Of a stretch of DNA of 64,000 bases, positions 46,316 to 55,405 are shown one piece after another. The notes beneath the pieces are model-generated. The model ran no database searches. It saw only the letters and a program-made list of their open reading frames with translations, and was not told the DNA's origin. The stretch's first letter is position 1. Each line of letters opens with the position of its first letter. Source of the stretch: Paraburkholderia adhaesiva (GTDB taxonomy: Bacteria; Pseudomonadota; Gammaproteobacteria; Burkholderiales; Burkholderiaceae); the NCBI RefSeq assembly GCF_021390575.1, contig NZ_JAJEJQ010000001.1, forward strand, positions 682,001-746,000, given 5' to 3'. The position numbers and the translations under genes were made by a program.

Positions 46316-47596
46316 GTGCGCGATGAATCCGTTCAGTCCGCTTCCCGGACGCTGGCGGGACCGCCACGCTGGCTCACTGCGGGACGCATCCGGTTTTACA
46401 CGATTCTCCTGCTGCTGGTGAGCATCGGCCACTTCTCGCTGAGGATATGGTTCGGGTACCTCCACCGGAGAATCGGCGTCATTCCGCTGGGCTGGGATTT
46501 CGCCGTGTTCTGGAGCGCCTCGTGGCTCGCGCTGCACGGCCCCGCCGTCAATGCCTTCGACACCGCCCTCATCGAGGCGATTGCGTTACCGCTGCAGAAT
46601 CGGCTACCGAGCCCGTTCGTCACCCCGTGGGCTTATCCACCGACGTTTCTGCTGGCGGTGCTTCCGGCAGCGTTGTTGCCGTTCGTGGTCTCGTATCTGC
46701 TGTCTCTCTTGATGGGCATGGCCTTCGCGTTTCAGGTGTGCGCACGCATCATGCGACCGATACGGAACTCTGCATACTGGTTGTCGATCGTGGTTTTTCC
46801 CGCGGTATGGTGGGCGGCGGCCGCTGGGCAAAACTCATTTCTGACGTTCGGACTCCTGGGGATGGGACTGCTCTGTCTCGACAGGCGCCCATGGCTCGCG
46901 GGAATTTTCTTTGGCGTGCTTATCATCAAGCCGCAACTTGGGTTGGTGATTCCAGTTGCGCTGCTGTTCGGCAGGCAGTGGCGCGCGATAGCGTCGGCCG
47001 CGCTGACGGTCGGCGTGTTTTGCGCGCTCGCGGGACTGGCGCTCGGATTCGAAACGTACTCGCGATTCGTGCAGGCGTTGCCTGCCTTCCACAATCTCGT
47101 TGTCCAGCACTCGACCGACTGGCCAGGCGGAATTTCGACCGTGTTCGGTGCTGCGCGCAACTTCGGCGCTTCAGTCCCGACCGCCTTGCTGGTCCATTAC
47201 ATCGTGGCGGCACTTGCCATGACCGTCGTTGCGTGGCTTTGGGGCACACACGCGCGTTTCGCCTTGCGTGCTTCGGCGCTCGTGCTCGCGACGATGCTCG
47301 TGCCTTATTACCTGCTTTATTACGACCTCCTGTTATTGGGCCTGCCCATTTTGTGGCTGCTGCAGGACGGCGCCCGCAACGGCTGGATTCGGGGCGATGG
47401 TGTCGTCATGGCGAGTGCCTGGTTTTCGCCCGCGTTCGCTTACGCACCACGTGACTGGGCCGCGACTGCTTACGCGCCCATTTTCGTTTTCGCACTGCTT
47501 CTGGTCGTTGTACGGCGTGGGCTCGCTCAACGTGACACGCCTGCTTGCGACTGTGTATCTTCGCTTACGGTCTGCGGACCTGGCGGATCACGCTGA
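46316..47596 (+). CDS. GT87/DUF2029 family membrane glycosyltransferase
   Basis: 426 residues from a GTG at 46316 with GGGAGGC seven bases upstream; a longer frame to 46115 only overlaps gtrA. About ten membrane segments. Shared family marks are GWDFAVFWSASWLAL in the first periplasmic loop, PWAYPPTFLLAV and LIIKPQLGLVIP. Known members (mycobacterial PimE, AftC) add sugars from polyprenyl-phosphate donors outside the membrane. It converges with a paralogue, with 20 bases between stops. Confidence 0.88.
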   Translation: MRDESVQSASRTLAGPPRWLTAGRIRFYTILLLLVSIGHFSLRIWFGYLHRRIGVIPLGWDFAVFWSASWLALHGPAVNAFDTALIEAIALPLQNRLPSPFVTPWAYPPTFLLAVLPAALLPFVVSYLLSLLMGMAFAFQVCARIMRPIRNSAYWLSIVVFPAVWWAAAAGQNSFLTFGLLGMGLLCLDRRPWLAGIFFGVLIIKPQLGLVIPVALLFGRQWRAIASAALTVGVFCALAGLALGFETYSRFVQALPAFHNLVVQHSTDWPGGISTVFGAARNFGASVPTALLVHYIVAALAMTVVAWLWGTHARFALRASALVLATMLVPYYLLYYDLLLLGLPILWLLQDGARNGWIRGDGVVMASAWFSPAFAYAPRDWAATAYAPIFVFALLLVVVRRGLAQRDTPACDCVSSLTVCGPGGSR

Positions 47597-47616
47597 ACCC
47601 GATTCGCTACGTCGCC

Positions 47617-48855
47617 TCAGGTTTGCGCACGCGCCGGATGCCCGGCGTCGTGCATGCAGGCTTTGTGACCCGCGTAGCGAGTCGTCGCGAGATGCCGTCG
47701 CATGACGATGACGAGCAAAGCGATCATCACGGCGGGAAGGATGTTCAGGTAGTGGCGACTGTACGCTGAGAGGAGCGCCTGGGCTGGCGCCAGCCATGCG
47801 GCTGCAACAACGACCCATTCCATTCGCCCGCGCGCTGCTGTTCTGTTATCGCGTATGAGCAGAACAAGCGGCAAAATGAGCCAGGCCAGGTCGTAGAACA
47901 TGACATAGGGTTGCACCAGCAGCGTGGCGATAATCAGCGAGGCAGCCCGCAGTTCGAATCTGGCGCGCTGCACCCACAGGAACGCCATCGCAAGAACCGC
48001 CGGTACTGCGACCAAACCGTGCAACAGGTAAGCGGCATTAACGGACAAACCGGCGCTTCGGGCCAGCGCGAACATTGTCGGCATGCCTGGCCACATCATG
48101 CTGCCACCTTGCGTTACCGCCATCGTGTGGAATTGCGGCAGAAACGTCGCAAATGCGCTCCACGCATCCTGTCCGAACACCACGACGCTGATTGCGACAA
48201 AGGCGACTGCACAAAGCGCGGAAACGCCAAATACCTTCCAATGCCTGCCGCAAACAAGTGCGAGGGGAAACAGCACGCCGAATTGCGGTTTGATCGCGAG
48301 CATGGCGATGCACACCCCCGCAAGTCCCGAATCAATCTCGATCAGTGCCAGCGCCGCACCGGCAGCCGCGACCGTGAACAATGAGTTCTGGCCAAGCCCG
48401 ATGGCAATCGCGATACCGGGAAATGCCAGCAGTTGCGGCAGCCAGGTACGATCGAGCCCGCGAACGAATTGCGCCAGAACGGCGCCGTAGAGCAGCATGC
48501 CGAGAAGCGAATACAGCGTTAGCGCGACGCCAAAAGGCAGCAGTCCAAATGGCAAGACCGCTAACAGGAATGTGGGGGGATACGGCCATATCGAATAGTG
48601 GTCGATCCCGAGCGCAACTTCGGTCGGCAGCATCCACTGCGGCGAGAATACGGCCGCTGCCCCATGCTGCATGGCCACCCGTGCCGCAGACCAGAATATC
48701 GCGAAGTCGAAGCCCACCATCGGGGATGAGTGGTCTTCCAGGAAGTAGAAACGGACGATCCAGATCGCGAGGGACAAGATCTGGACTGCGAGCGCCGCCA
48801 GGGCGTAGACCGTCAGGCGGGACACGCCCGCGTGTTTCTCATACAGCGATTTCAT
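47617..48855 (-). CDS. GT87/DUF2029 family membrane glycosyltransferase
   Basis: 412 residues, about ten membrane segments, first starting at residue 15. GFDFAIFWSAARVAM, WPYPPTFLLAV and AIKPQFGVLFP match the other three GT87 proteins here position by position, though the remaining sequence is well diverged. It follows the GtrB-like gene by 120 bases on the same strand, so it could use the sugar-lipid made by that enzyme. Acceptor unknown; the Asp in the DFAxFW loop is the likely catalytic residue by analogy. Confidence 0.88.
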   Translation of the reverse strand: MKSLYEKHAGVSRLTVYALAALAVQILSLAIWIVRFYFLEDHSSPMVGFDFAIFWSAARVAMQHGAAAVFSPQWMLPTEVALGIDHYSIWPYPPTFLLAVLPFGLLPFGVALTLYSLLGMLLYGAVLAQFVRGLDRTWLPQLLAFPGIAIAIGLGQNSLFTVAAAGAALALIEIDSGLAGVCIAMLAIKPQFGVLFPLALVCGRHWKVFGVSALCAVAFVAISVVVFGQDAWSAFATFLPQFHTMAVTQGGSMMWPGMPTMFALARSAGLSVNAAYLLHGLVAVPAVLAMAFLWVQRARFELRAASLIIATLLVQPYVMFYDLAWLILPLVLLIRDNRTAARGRMEWVVVAAAWLAPAQALLSAYSRHYLNILPAVMIALLVIVMRRHLATTRYAGHKACMHDAGHPARAQT

Positions 48856-48975
48856 GGGCGCGATCCTGAATGGCCTAATCGCAGAGTTTGATTCGTCAAG
48901 TACTCCCCTCTAGCGGCGCGCTGACCGGCAAAGTGGTCTCGCAGGCCAGCAGCCGTTGCAGGGAAGGATGCACAA

Positions 48976-50067
48976 TCACCTGGCGGTTGCCCGCAACCGC
49001 GACGTTACCCGCTTGCGAACCAGTTCCAGCGCAGGGCCATCGCTGCGGGCGTCCGCACGCTCGACCGGCAGCGTGCTGACCTTTGCACGCGCTTCGTAGC
49101 GTCGGCGCACGAGATAAACGGGCCGTTCTTTCGACTCGTCATAGATGCGCCCGACGTATTCGCCGATCACGCCGATTCCCGCCAACTGCATGCCGCCGAT
49201 GAACAGCACAACCGAAATCAGCGAAGCGTATCCAGGGACCGGATTACCGAACAGCACCGTACGGCCGACGATCACTCCGCCATAGCAAAACGCCAGCAAT
49301 GCAATGGCGCCGCCGATATAAGTCCAGCTGCGTAGCGGAACCGTGCTGAAGCTCGTAATCCCTTCGAGCGCAAAATTCCACAGGCGCCAGCCCGAGAATT
49401 TGGTTTTCCCGGCACTGCGCGGCGTACGTTCGTAGTCGATCGTCACCGCGTTAAAACCGACCCACGCAAACAGGCCCTTCATGAACCGGTGCCGCTCCGG
49501 CAGGCTGCGTAGCGCGTTGACGACCTGGCGATCCATGAGCCTGAAGTCCCCGACGTTTTCGGGAATCTTCACTTCGGACAGCGCGTTGTGAACGCGATAG
49601 AACAGCGCCGCGGTAGTGCGCTTCAGAACGGAATCGCAAGCGCGATTCGCTCGCCGGGCGAGCACGACTTCGGCGCCCGCCTGCCAGCGTTCGATCATCT
49701 CAGGGATCAGTGACGGCGGATCCTGAAGGTCAGCGTCTATCGCAATGACGGCATCGCCGTTGGCCTCGTCGAGCCCAGCCGTGAGCGCCGCCTCTTTGCC
49801 GAAATTGCGCGTGAAGTCGATCACCTTGATGCGCCGGTCGCGCTCGCTCATGGCGACCAGCTTCTCGAGCGTGCCATCGCGGCTTCCGTCGTTGATGCAG
49901 ACAATCTCGTAGCGAATCGCGTCGACGGAGTCGAGCACATGCTGGACCTCCTCGAAGAACCGGTCGACCGCCTCGCACTCGTTGTAGAACGGTGCGATCA
50001 GCGAAATCAGCGGTTTCTTCGCAGCGGGCGTACCCGCAGCCGTATCCCCGATGGGTGCGTTTTTCAT
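48976..50067 (-). CDS. GtrB-like polyprenyl-phosphate glycosyltransferase
   Basis: 363 residues. N-terminal GT2 domain (LIAPFYNECEAVDRFFEEV, CINDGSRDGTLEKL, AIDADLQDPPSLIPEM) and two C-terminal membrane helices, ending GEYVGRIYDESKERPVYLV, as in GtrB and YkcC-type enzymes. The C-terminal 30 residues are Arg-rich. The start at 50067 (MKNAPIGDTAAGT) follows the family length; the frame runs on to 50244 inside the upstream GT87 gene. It most likely makes an undecaprenyl-phosphate hexose for the adjoining GT87 proteins. Confidence 0.9.
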   Translation of the reverse strand: MKNAPIGDTAAGTPAAKKPLISLIAPFYNECEAVDRFFEEVQHVLDSVDAIRYEIVCINDGSRDGTLEKLVAMSERDRRIKVIDFTRNFGKEAALTAGLDEANGDAVIAIDADLQDPPSLIPEMIERWQAGAEVVLARRANRACDSVLKRTTAALFYRVHNALSEVKIPENVGDFRLMDRQVVNALRSLPERHRFMKGLFAWVGFNAVTIDYERTPRSAGKTKFSGWRLWNFALEGITSFSTVPLRSWTYIGGAIALLAFCYGGVIVGRTVLFGNPVPGYASLISVVLFIGGMQLAGIGVIGEYVGRIYDESKERPVYLVRRRYEARAKVSTLPVERADARSDGPALELVRKRVTSRLRATAR

Positions 50068-50075
50068 GGTGTCTC

Positions 50076-51353
50076 CTACGCGGCGAGGAGGGTGACGGAA
50101 TGGGCGGCGTCGCGTCGTTCGGCGGCGATGCGTCTGAGCACCATCGCGAGCGTTGCAGCCGTTACAAACGGAAGAAACTGAAAATGCAGGTGCGTGATGA
50201 TCGCTATGCCAGCGAACGGCGCGACCCACAGCAGGACCAGCCATTCACGCTCGCCGCGATTAAAACCGTTCGCCATCGCATAACGAACGAACCATACGAT
50301 GACGAGGCCATACCACGTGAGGTCGTAGTCGAACAGGTAGGGGCTCACGAGCAGGCTTGCGCAGACGAGCGTGGCGGCGCGCAGCTCGAACGCGCATGGG
50401 CGTTTCCACGCATACACGACGGCGAGTGCGGCGGCGCAGGCAGCCATGATCTGCAGCGCGTAACCGATCGTTGTGGGGACGTGGAGCATTCTCGCCATGG
50501 CGAAGAACGTGGGAATGCGTGCGAGCGCGGCCTGACCGCTGTCCACGTAACCTGATATCAGGCCCATGTTGTGAACCCATGCCATGAGCGTCGCGGTTCC
50601 GAAGGCCCAGATGGACGCCGCGAGCATCGCGAGTGCCGTGACGGCTGTCGACGCGAGCGCGCGCCAGGACCGCGAGCACAGCAGCGCGAGCGGAATCAGA
50701 ACTGCAAGATGCGGCTTCACGCAGAGCAGGCCGAAGCTGATACCCGACAACACAGGATGCCGGCGCAGCAGCACGAGCCCCGACCCGATGAGGGTTGCTG
50801 TCAACAAGCCGTTCTGTCCTGCCGCGAGCACGAGAGCGGAACAGGGAGCAGCGAACGCGATGAGCGCAACGCGGCGGCTGGGCAGCGTTGCGTAGCAGAC
50901 TCCTGTGAACCCAATAAGCGTCAGGCCGAGAAAGAGAGTCGCCGATAGACGGTAGGACACCAGGGCGAGGGGGAGGACAGCGAGCAGATAGGTTGGCGGA
51001 TAGAGCCACGGAAGGATGCCAACCGGGCGCGCAAGCGCGGCCGTTTCCACGGCCGTGATCTTGACGACGTCATAGGCGTCGATCGCATGTCCTTGCAGGG
51101 CGAGATGCGAGCCACTCCAGAACGCGACGTAATCGAGCGCGATGGGCCCGAGTTCTTCGCCGGTGTGCAGCCAGTTGACGCGCACCAGATACGACAGTAC
51201 TGCCAGCACGTAGCACGCCAGCGCCACACAAGGGTAGAGCCACAGCCGCTGTTTGTTGAGCCAGTGGCGCTTGCGGTCCGCACTCCGCGCGTTCTGCAGG
51301 CTGCTGGAAGTGTCGATGCCGGCGGGTGGCGACGTCGATGCGGGCGTGTTCAT
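50076..51353 (-). CDS. GT87/DUF2029 family membrane glycosyltransferase
   Basis: 425 residues. After a roughly 40-residue cytoplasmic tail come about ten membrane helices. ALDYVAFWSGSHLAL, PWLYPPTYLLAV and CVKPHLAVLIP are the family marks; the loop has Tyr for Phe and His for Gln compared with the paralogues. It overlaps the upstream paralogue by 4 bases and precedes the GtrB-like gene by 8, so the three are co-transcribed leftward. Confidence 0.88.
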   Translation of the reverse strand: MNTPASTSPPAGIDTSSSLQNARSADRKRHWLNKQRLWLYPCVALACYVLAVLSYLVRVNWLHTGEELGPIALDYVAFWSGSHLALQGHAIDAYDVVKITAVETAALARPVGILPWLYPPTYLLAVLPLALVSYRLSATLFLGLTLIGFTGVCYATLPSRRVALIAFAAPCSALVLAAGQNGLLTATLIGSGLVLLRRHPVLSGISFGLLCVKPHLAVLIPLALLCSRSWRALASTAVTALAMLAASIWAFGTATLMAWVHNMGLISGYVDSGQAALARIPTFFAMARMLHVPTTIGYALQIMAACAAALAVVYAWKRPCAFELRAATLVCASLLVSPYLFDYDLTWYGLVIVWFVRYAMANGFNRGEREWLVLLWVAPFAGIAIITHLHFQFLPFVTAATLAMVLRRIAAERRDAAHSVTLLAA

Positions 51354-52591
51354 ACGCGATCTCCCGGTGAGACACGCTGGCGGCGCAGCACCGCGAGCAG
51401 CAGAAAGAGAAGGACGAGTGCACCGGCTTGCGGCATGTGAGCAAAGCCGTTGAACAATTCATAGAGGGGAAGCAGCCAGCCGATGACGATCGCTTCCTGT
51501 TCGCCCGCCATCCAGCCGTCACGAAGACCGATCGCGAGGAGGCAAGCCAGTGCGAGTCCGAGCCAGGCGAGCTCGTAATGCCAGACGTAGGGGTTGGCCA
51601 GCAACGTTGCGATTGCCAGCGCGGCGGTGCGCAAGCGGACATCGTGTGTCCCGCGCCACACCACGCAAGCTGAGCCGATCACGACGAGCGCCACGAATGC
51701 CTGTGCGGAATACGCGGTAAGCAGCGCGTACCCTGCGCCGCGCAGCGCGGCAAACGCAGTCGGCGAGGACTGCCAGAAGTGCTGGTTGTGCTCGAGTATC
51801 GCTTCGCGCACGAACCGCGTGTTCGTGAAGAACATCGTCAGCGTTCGCGTGCCGCAGATCAGCGTGCTGATCAACGTGAATGCGCACGCGCTCACAGCTG
51901 CCGCGAAGAACGTGCGCCAGTTCCGCGTGGCAATGAGCACGAACGGAAACACCAGCGCCAGTTGCGGTTTGATGGCAAGCAGCCCGATGCAGATGCCTGC
52001 AACAAGCGGTTTCCTGTCGGCCCAATAGATTGCCAGCGCGGCAAGCGCGGCGGTGAGCAGCGCGTTCTGTCCATACATCACAGTGACGAAAACGCCGGGG
52101 CTCGCGATCAGCGCAAGCACACCCACGTCGCGCCGGACCGTCGTCTGGCCGAGCCCAGATACGCGCATCGCGGCGAAGGCATACGCGACCAGGCCGCCAA
52201 GCGCCGTCAAGGCATACGCGAGCGTAAGCGGGAGCAACGAAAGCGGTGTCACGAGGAGCAGGAACGTGGGCGGATACAGCCACGGCAGCAGCGTGAATTC
52301 GGGGCGATTGTCGAACAATGCTCGTTCGATGGCGGAGAACGAGGCGTAGTCGTAGGCCTGCCAGCTTTCGCCGTGCAGCATGACGTGGGACGCGGCCCAG
52401 AAAACGGCGAAGTCGCTGCCGGGGCGAGCGACCGTGGTCGATGTGAATCCGTTGGTGTGCTGGGCCCAAACGGCCATGAAAACCGCGTAGAGCGCCAGCA
52501 TCGTGACGCTGTACAGTCCGATTCTCGACCGCGTGATCCAGTGGCGAACGGGTCGATCCACCCCCGTCAGGTCGTTCGTCAACAGGTCCAT
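51350..52591 (-). CDS. GT87/DUF2029 family membrane glycosyltransferase
   Basis: 413 residues. ATG 52591 (MDLLTNDL) was chosen for the AAAGG upstream; in-frame starts up to 52639 are possible. GSDFAVFWAASHVML, PWLYPPTFLLLV and AIKPQLALVFP align with the other three. It is the first gene of a leftward operon of two GT87 genes, GtrB and a third GT87 gene. A TATATA at about 52659 on - could be a -10 region for this operon; its -35 is poor. Confidence 0.87.
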   Translation of the reverse strand: MDLLTNDLTGVDRPVRHWITRSRIGLYSVTMLALYAVFMAVWAQHTNGFTSTTVARPGSDFAVFWAASHVMLHGESWQAYDYASFSAIERALFDNRPEFTLLPWLYPPTFLLLVTPLSLLPLTLAYALTALGGLVAYAFAAMRVSGLGQTTVRRDVGVLALIASPGVFVTVMYGQNALLTAALAALAIYWADRKPLVAGICIGLLAIKPQLALVFPFVLIATRNWRTFFAAAVSACAFTLISTLICGTRTLTMFFTNTRFVREAILEHNQHFWQSSPTAFAALRGAGYALLTAYSAQAFVALVVIGSACVVWRGTHDVRLRTAALAIATLLANPYVWHYELAWLGLALACLLAIGLRDGWMAGEQEAIVIGWLLPLYELFNGFAHMPQAGALVLLFLLLAVLRRQRVSPGDRV

Positions 52592-53124
52592 TTCCCCGCC
52601 TTTGGTCATTGCCCGAAGTCGCCGGAACATCGGCATCACGACGCATCGGGCGTCTTGTATATACCGCTTTTATTGCCGTCCTGAAGCTGGAGCGCCAGCA
52701 TCGGCGGCTTGGTTGGGGAATTATGTTCGACGAAAAATGCGTCGTTCAACGGCGTTTCGCGTGCGAACGTGTCCGATCCAACATAGCGGGCGAAAAGCCG
52801 TCGCGAAGTTATGCGCCTGCATAAAGCCGTTGCCGGGTGAGCGATACGAAAGGCGCCGTGGTAGGCGCGGACGCTGATCGGTAAAGGCTCAAAGGCAAAC
52901 GTTTGACTTGTCCAGTGATCCACGCACAGAGAGCAATCCGGCGCACAAAACTGATCAGGCCGTTGCAGCGATGTGGATGGATACGTGTCCCATCCAACAA
53001 ACATTTGGTTTTTCGTCACCTAAAACCTAAGCGCCTGACCGGCATCGCAGCTACATCGATCGTCGTTCCGTCAACTTCAGGCCATCAAGCGTCAACGATC
53101 TAATTTCGTTAAAGGGGGTTAGCC
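52592..53124. promoter_or_regulatory. Divergent region between the GT87 operon and flp
   Basis: No gene is seen in these 533 bases. It must contain the leftward GT87 promoter and, nearer 53100, the start of the pilus operon. Small open frames on both strands lack ribosome sites and family resemblance. The box ACTTCAGGCC at 53074-53083 recurs ahead of the second pilin gene. Confidence 0.4.
53074..53083 (+). promoter_or_regulatory. Box ACTTCAGGCC, first copy, ahead of flp
   Basis: This ten-base box starts 51 bases upstream of the first pilin ATG. An identical copy (53435-53444) starts exactly 51 bases upstream of the second pilin ATG. It may be a leftover of duplication or a shared control site. 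Confidence 0.35.
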
Positions 53125-53295
53125 ATGACATTTCTCGTCGCAGCCTTACATAAATTTTCGAAGGACGATGCGGGAGTAACAGCCATCGAATACGGGTTGA
53201 TCGCGGCGCTCATTGCGTTGGCAATCATCGCTGGTGTGACTACCGTGGGTTCCAACCTCAGTGGGCTGTTTTCGGAAGTTGCAGCATCGGTCTAA
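53125..53295 (+). CDS. flp: Flp/Fap-type prepilin, first copy
   Basis: 56 residues, not longer than a typical Flp. It has a short charged leader ending KDDAG followed by VTAIEYGLIAALIALAII, with the Glu-Tyr pair of Flp pilins after the cleavage site (Gly17). AAAGGGGG at 53111-53118 precedes ATG 53125 by 6 bases. It is a close paralogue of the next gene. The product would be cut by the CpaA peptidase and polymerised into the Tad/Flp fibre. Confidence 0.92.
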   Translation: MTFLVAALHKFSKDDAGVTAIEYGLIAALIALAIIAGVTTVGSNLSGLFSEVAASV

Positions 53296-53434
53296 TGCCG
53301 TCGATGAAGTAAGTGATCGTTCGGTATGCTCAATGAAGGTGTGCGTGCACAAACGAACACACAAACCGCGAGACATCGCCTAAAAATCAGGTGCCTGTCA
53401 TGTTGTTGGCGGTGGGTGTCGAAGAGAACTCTGG

Positions 53435-53444
53435 ACTTCAGGCC
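53435..53444 (+). promoter_or_regulatory. Box ACTTCAGGCC, second copy
   Basis: Identical to 53074-53083 and the same 51-base distance before the pilin start. The bases between box and start differ more in the middle, but both end in a GGGGTTAGxC stretch before ATG. Confidence 0.35.
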
Positions 53445-53485
53445 GTTCAGGGAAATGGGGTAAAACGATCCATAAGGGGTTAGTC

Positions 53486-53656
53486 ATGAATCAGTTTATT
53501 TCCGGTGTAAAGCGCTTCATCAAGGACGAAGACGGTGTGACCGCGATCGAATACGGCCTCATCGCCGCTTTGATTGCGATCGCGATCATCGCGGGCGTGA
53601 CGAAGGTCGGTTCGAACCTCAGCGATGTTTTTAACGACATCGCGCAGGACACCTAA
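53486..53656 (+). CDS. flp: Flp/Fap-type prepilin, second copy
   Basis: 56 residues. Leader MNQFISGVKRFIKDEDG, then VTAIEYGLIAALIAIAIIAGVTKVGSNL, so Glu22 and Tyr23 are the pilin hallmarks. It shares almost the whole hydrophobic stretch with the first copy but differs in the leader and tail (FNDIAQDT). AAGGGG at about 53473 is its ribosome site. Eight bases after the stop is a perfect hairpin. It could be the major subunit; the expression ratio is unknown. Confidence 0.93.
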   Translation: MNQFISGVKRFIKDEDGVTAIEYGLIAALIAIAIIAGVTKVGSNLSDVFNDIAQDT

Positions 53657-53663
53657 AGCGACG

Positions 53664-53694
53664 GCCGGGCGACCGTGACCGCGTGTCGCCCGGC
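53664..53694 (+). terminator. Perfect 10-bp stem-loop after flp
   Basis: GCCGGGCGAC (53664-53673) and GTCGCCCGGC (53685-53694) are exact complements over an 11-base loop. It begins 8 bases after the pilin stop and has no T-run, so it fits a partial terminator or an mRNA stabiliser that keeps pilin messages more abundant than the cpa genes downstream. Confidence 0.5.
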
Positions 53695-53871
53695 AGTTCG
53701 ACGTCACAGGCTGTAGCAGTTCGTTGAATCGCAGAACAGAAGTGCTTAACCGTCTTGCCGGGGCAGGCTCGAAATGAGCGTTGCCAGTGGTGCGCGAATC
53801 ACGACACGAATCACGGCGCGCCCGAGCAGACGAGGAGCGCCGAAATATAAAAGCTTTCGGGGGATTCATCG

Positions 53872-54423
53872 ATGCATCTCACCCAACTCCCGCCGTATCC
53901 CGTGCCGCTGTGCGTTAGCGCATGGGTGCTCATTGCCGCGAGCATGGATATCGTCTCGCGCCGCATTCCGAACTGGCTCGTCGGCTCAGGACTCGTTGTC
54001 GCGCTTGCCGTGCAGATCTGGCTGCACGGCGCGGCGGCCGGCAGCCTGACATGGCTTGCGGGCGCCGCCACGGGTTTCGCCGCCTTTCTGCCGTTTTATC
54101 TCCTGCGCGGCATGGCCGCCGGCGACGTCAAGCTGATGGCGATGGTAGGCGCATGGCTCGGTGCCAGCGCCGCCTGCAACGTCGTACTCGCGACATTCAT
54201 CGTGGGCGGGATCGGATCTGTGCTGCTGGTCGCGGGCCGCGGTCATCTTGTGCGGTTGCTGCGCAACGTGCGCACGCTGGTGCTCCGGACACTATTTCAG
54301 CTGGCCCCTCGCGGCATGCCAGCGTGGTCCGGTAAGGCGGACCAGGAGTCCGTCGGTTCGATTCCATATGGCGTCGCGATCGCGGCTGGAACGCTCGGTG
54401 TGCTGTCCGCCATGGCGGGCTGA
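53872..54423 (+). CDS. cpaA: Prepilin peptidase of the CpaA/TadV type
   Basis: 183 residues, about five membrane segments. The aspartyl protease pair is Asp26 (in ASMDIVSRRIPNW) and Asp85 (in AAGDVKLMAMVGAW, the GxGD-like site). Small peptidases of this type cut Flp prepilins and TadE/TadF-like pseudopilins without the methylation domain of PilD. It follows the second flp gene by 215 bases, which include the hairpin, and precedes cpaB by 48. Confidence 0.93.
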   Translation: MHLTQLPPYPVPLCVSAWVLIAASMDIVSRRIPNWLVGSGLVVALAVQIWLHGAAAGSLTWLAGAATGFAAFLPFYLLRGMAAGDVKLMAMVGAWLGASAACNVVLATFIVGGIGSVLLVAGRGHLVRLLRNVRTLVLRTLFQLAPRGMPAWSGKADQESVGSIPYGVAIAAGTLGVLSAMAG

Positions 54424-54471
54424 ATCGCCCACGTCGGTCATCAAGAAGTTGGTGTCTTTCAGGAGGGGGTC

Positions 54472-55302
54472 ATGAACAACGGTCGTGCTGTGATCATGTT
54501 TGTCGTCGCGCTGCTTGCGGGGCTTGCGGCGGTAGTGTCCGTGTCGCATTGGCTGATACAGACTTCTTCGGATGCAGTGACGCAGGTGTCTGTCGCCGCC
54601 GCCGATATCGGGCCCGGACAGCCGATCTCCGTCCCGATGGTCAAGATGGTGAACTGGCCAAAGGACAGCTTGCCGCCCGGTACGTTTGCCGATCCAAAGG
54701 CGCTCGAAGGCCGCGTCGTACGCACGAGCCTCTCGCGCGGCGAACCGGTGCTCGAATCGAAGCTCGCGCCGGCCGGAACGAAGGGCGGGCTTTCGGCGAT
54801 GATCGACGCAGGTCACCGCGCCATCACCGTTCGCGTGAACGATGTCGTTGGCGTCGCCGGATTCGCGCTGCCCGGCAACTACGTCGATGTGATCGTCAAT
54901 ACTCAGACGCCCGAATCGAAGAACACTAACAATCAAAGCATCTCGAAGATCGTGCTCGAGCGAATTCTCGTGCTCGCCGTCGCGCAGGAAGTCAGCCGCG
55001 ACGAGACGCAGCCGAAAGTGGTCAATGCGGTGACGCTAGAGGTCACGCCCGACCAGGCCGAGAAGCTCGATCTCGCACGCAGCGTCGGCACCCTGTCGCT
55101 CGTGCTGCGAAACCAGATCGACAACGACAAGCTCTCGACGGATGGCGCGACCAAACTGACGTTGCTCGGCGCGCCTCCCACTCCCGCATCGGCGCCGGCC
55201 GCGCCGCGCCCGGTACCGGTCAAGTACGTGGCCAGGCCGGTGGAAAAGCGCGATTGTATCGGCGTGCTGTCCGGAGTGAAGGGTAGTCAGGAATGCTTTT
55301 GA
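54472..55302 (+). CDS. cpaB: Flp pilus assembly protein CpaB/RcpC
   Basis: 276 residues. One N-terminal hydrophobic segment (about 5-27) is followed by a SAF domain (VAAADIGPGQPISVPMVKM) and the CpaB core (GLSAMIDAGHRAITVRVNDVVGVAGF, LPGNYVDVIV). The tail is Ala/Pro-rich and ends with a pair of Cys. It works in the periplasm with the secretin CpaC; the SAF domain may bind peptidoglycan or glycan. ATG 54472 has AGGAGGG in front. Confidence 0.92.
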   Translation: MNNGRAVIMFVVALLAGLAAVVSVSHWLIQTSSDAVTQVSVAAADIGPGQPISVPMVKMVNWPKDSLPPGTFADPKALEGRVVRTSLSRGEPVLESKLAPAGTKGGLSAMIDAGHRAITVRVNDVVGVAGFALPGNYVDVIVNTQTPESKNTNNQSISKIVLERILVLAVAQEVSRDETQPKVVNAVTLEVTPDQAEKLDLARSVGTLSLVLRNQIDNDKLSTDGATKLTLLGAPPTPASAPAAPRPVPVKYVARPVEKRDCIGVLSGVKGSQECF

Positions 55303-55405
55303 TCGACAAAGAAAAGAATTTACCGTGGGGGCGCGTCTGAATATACGAATCTGACCGGACGCACAAAACCAAAACCAGATGGATCGAACGGCGGGGTATA
55401 ACGAC

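Noticed and set aside
51519..52646. 375-codon frame on - in another frame over the GT87 gene
   Set aside because: The GT87 frame has membrane helices and family motifs; this one is Arg-rich with no hydrophobic segments.
54515..54540. GGCGGTAG resembling a JUMPstart/ops element
   Set aside because: It lies inside the cpaB coding sequence and not in a leader ahead of a polysaccharide operon.
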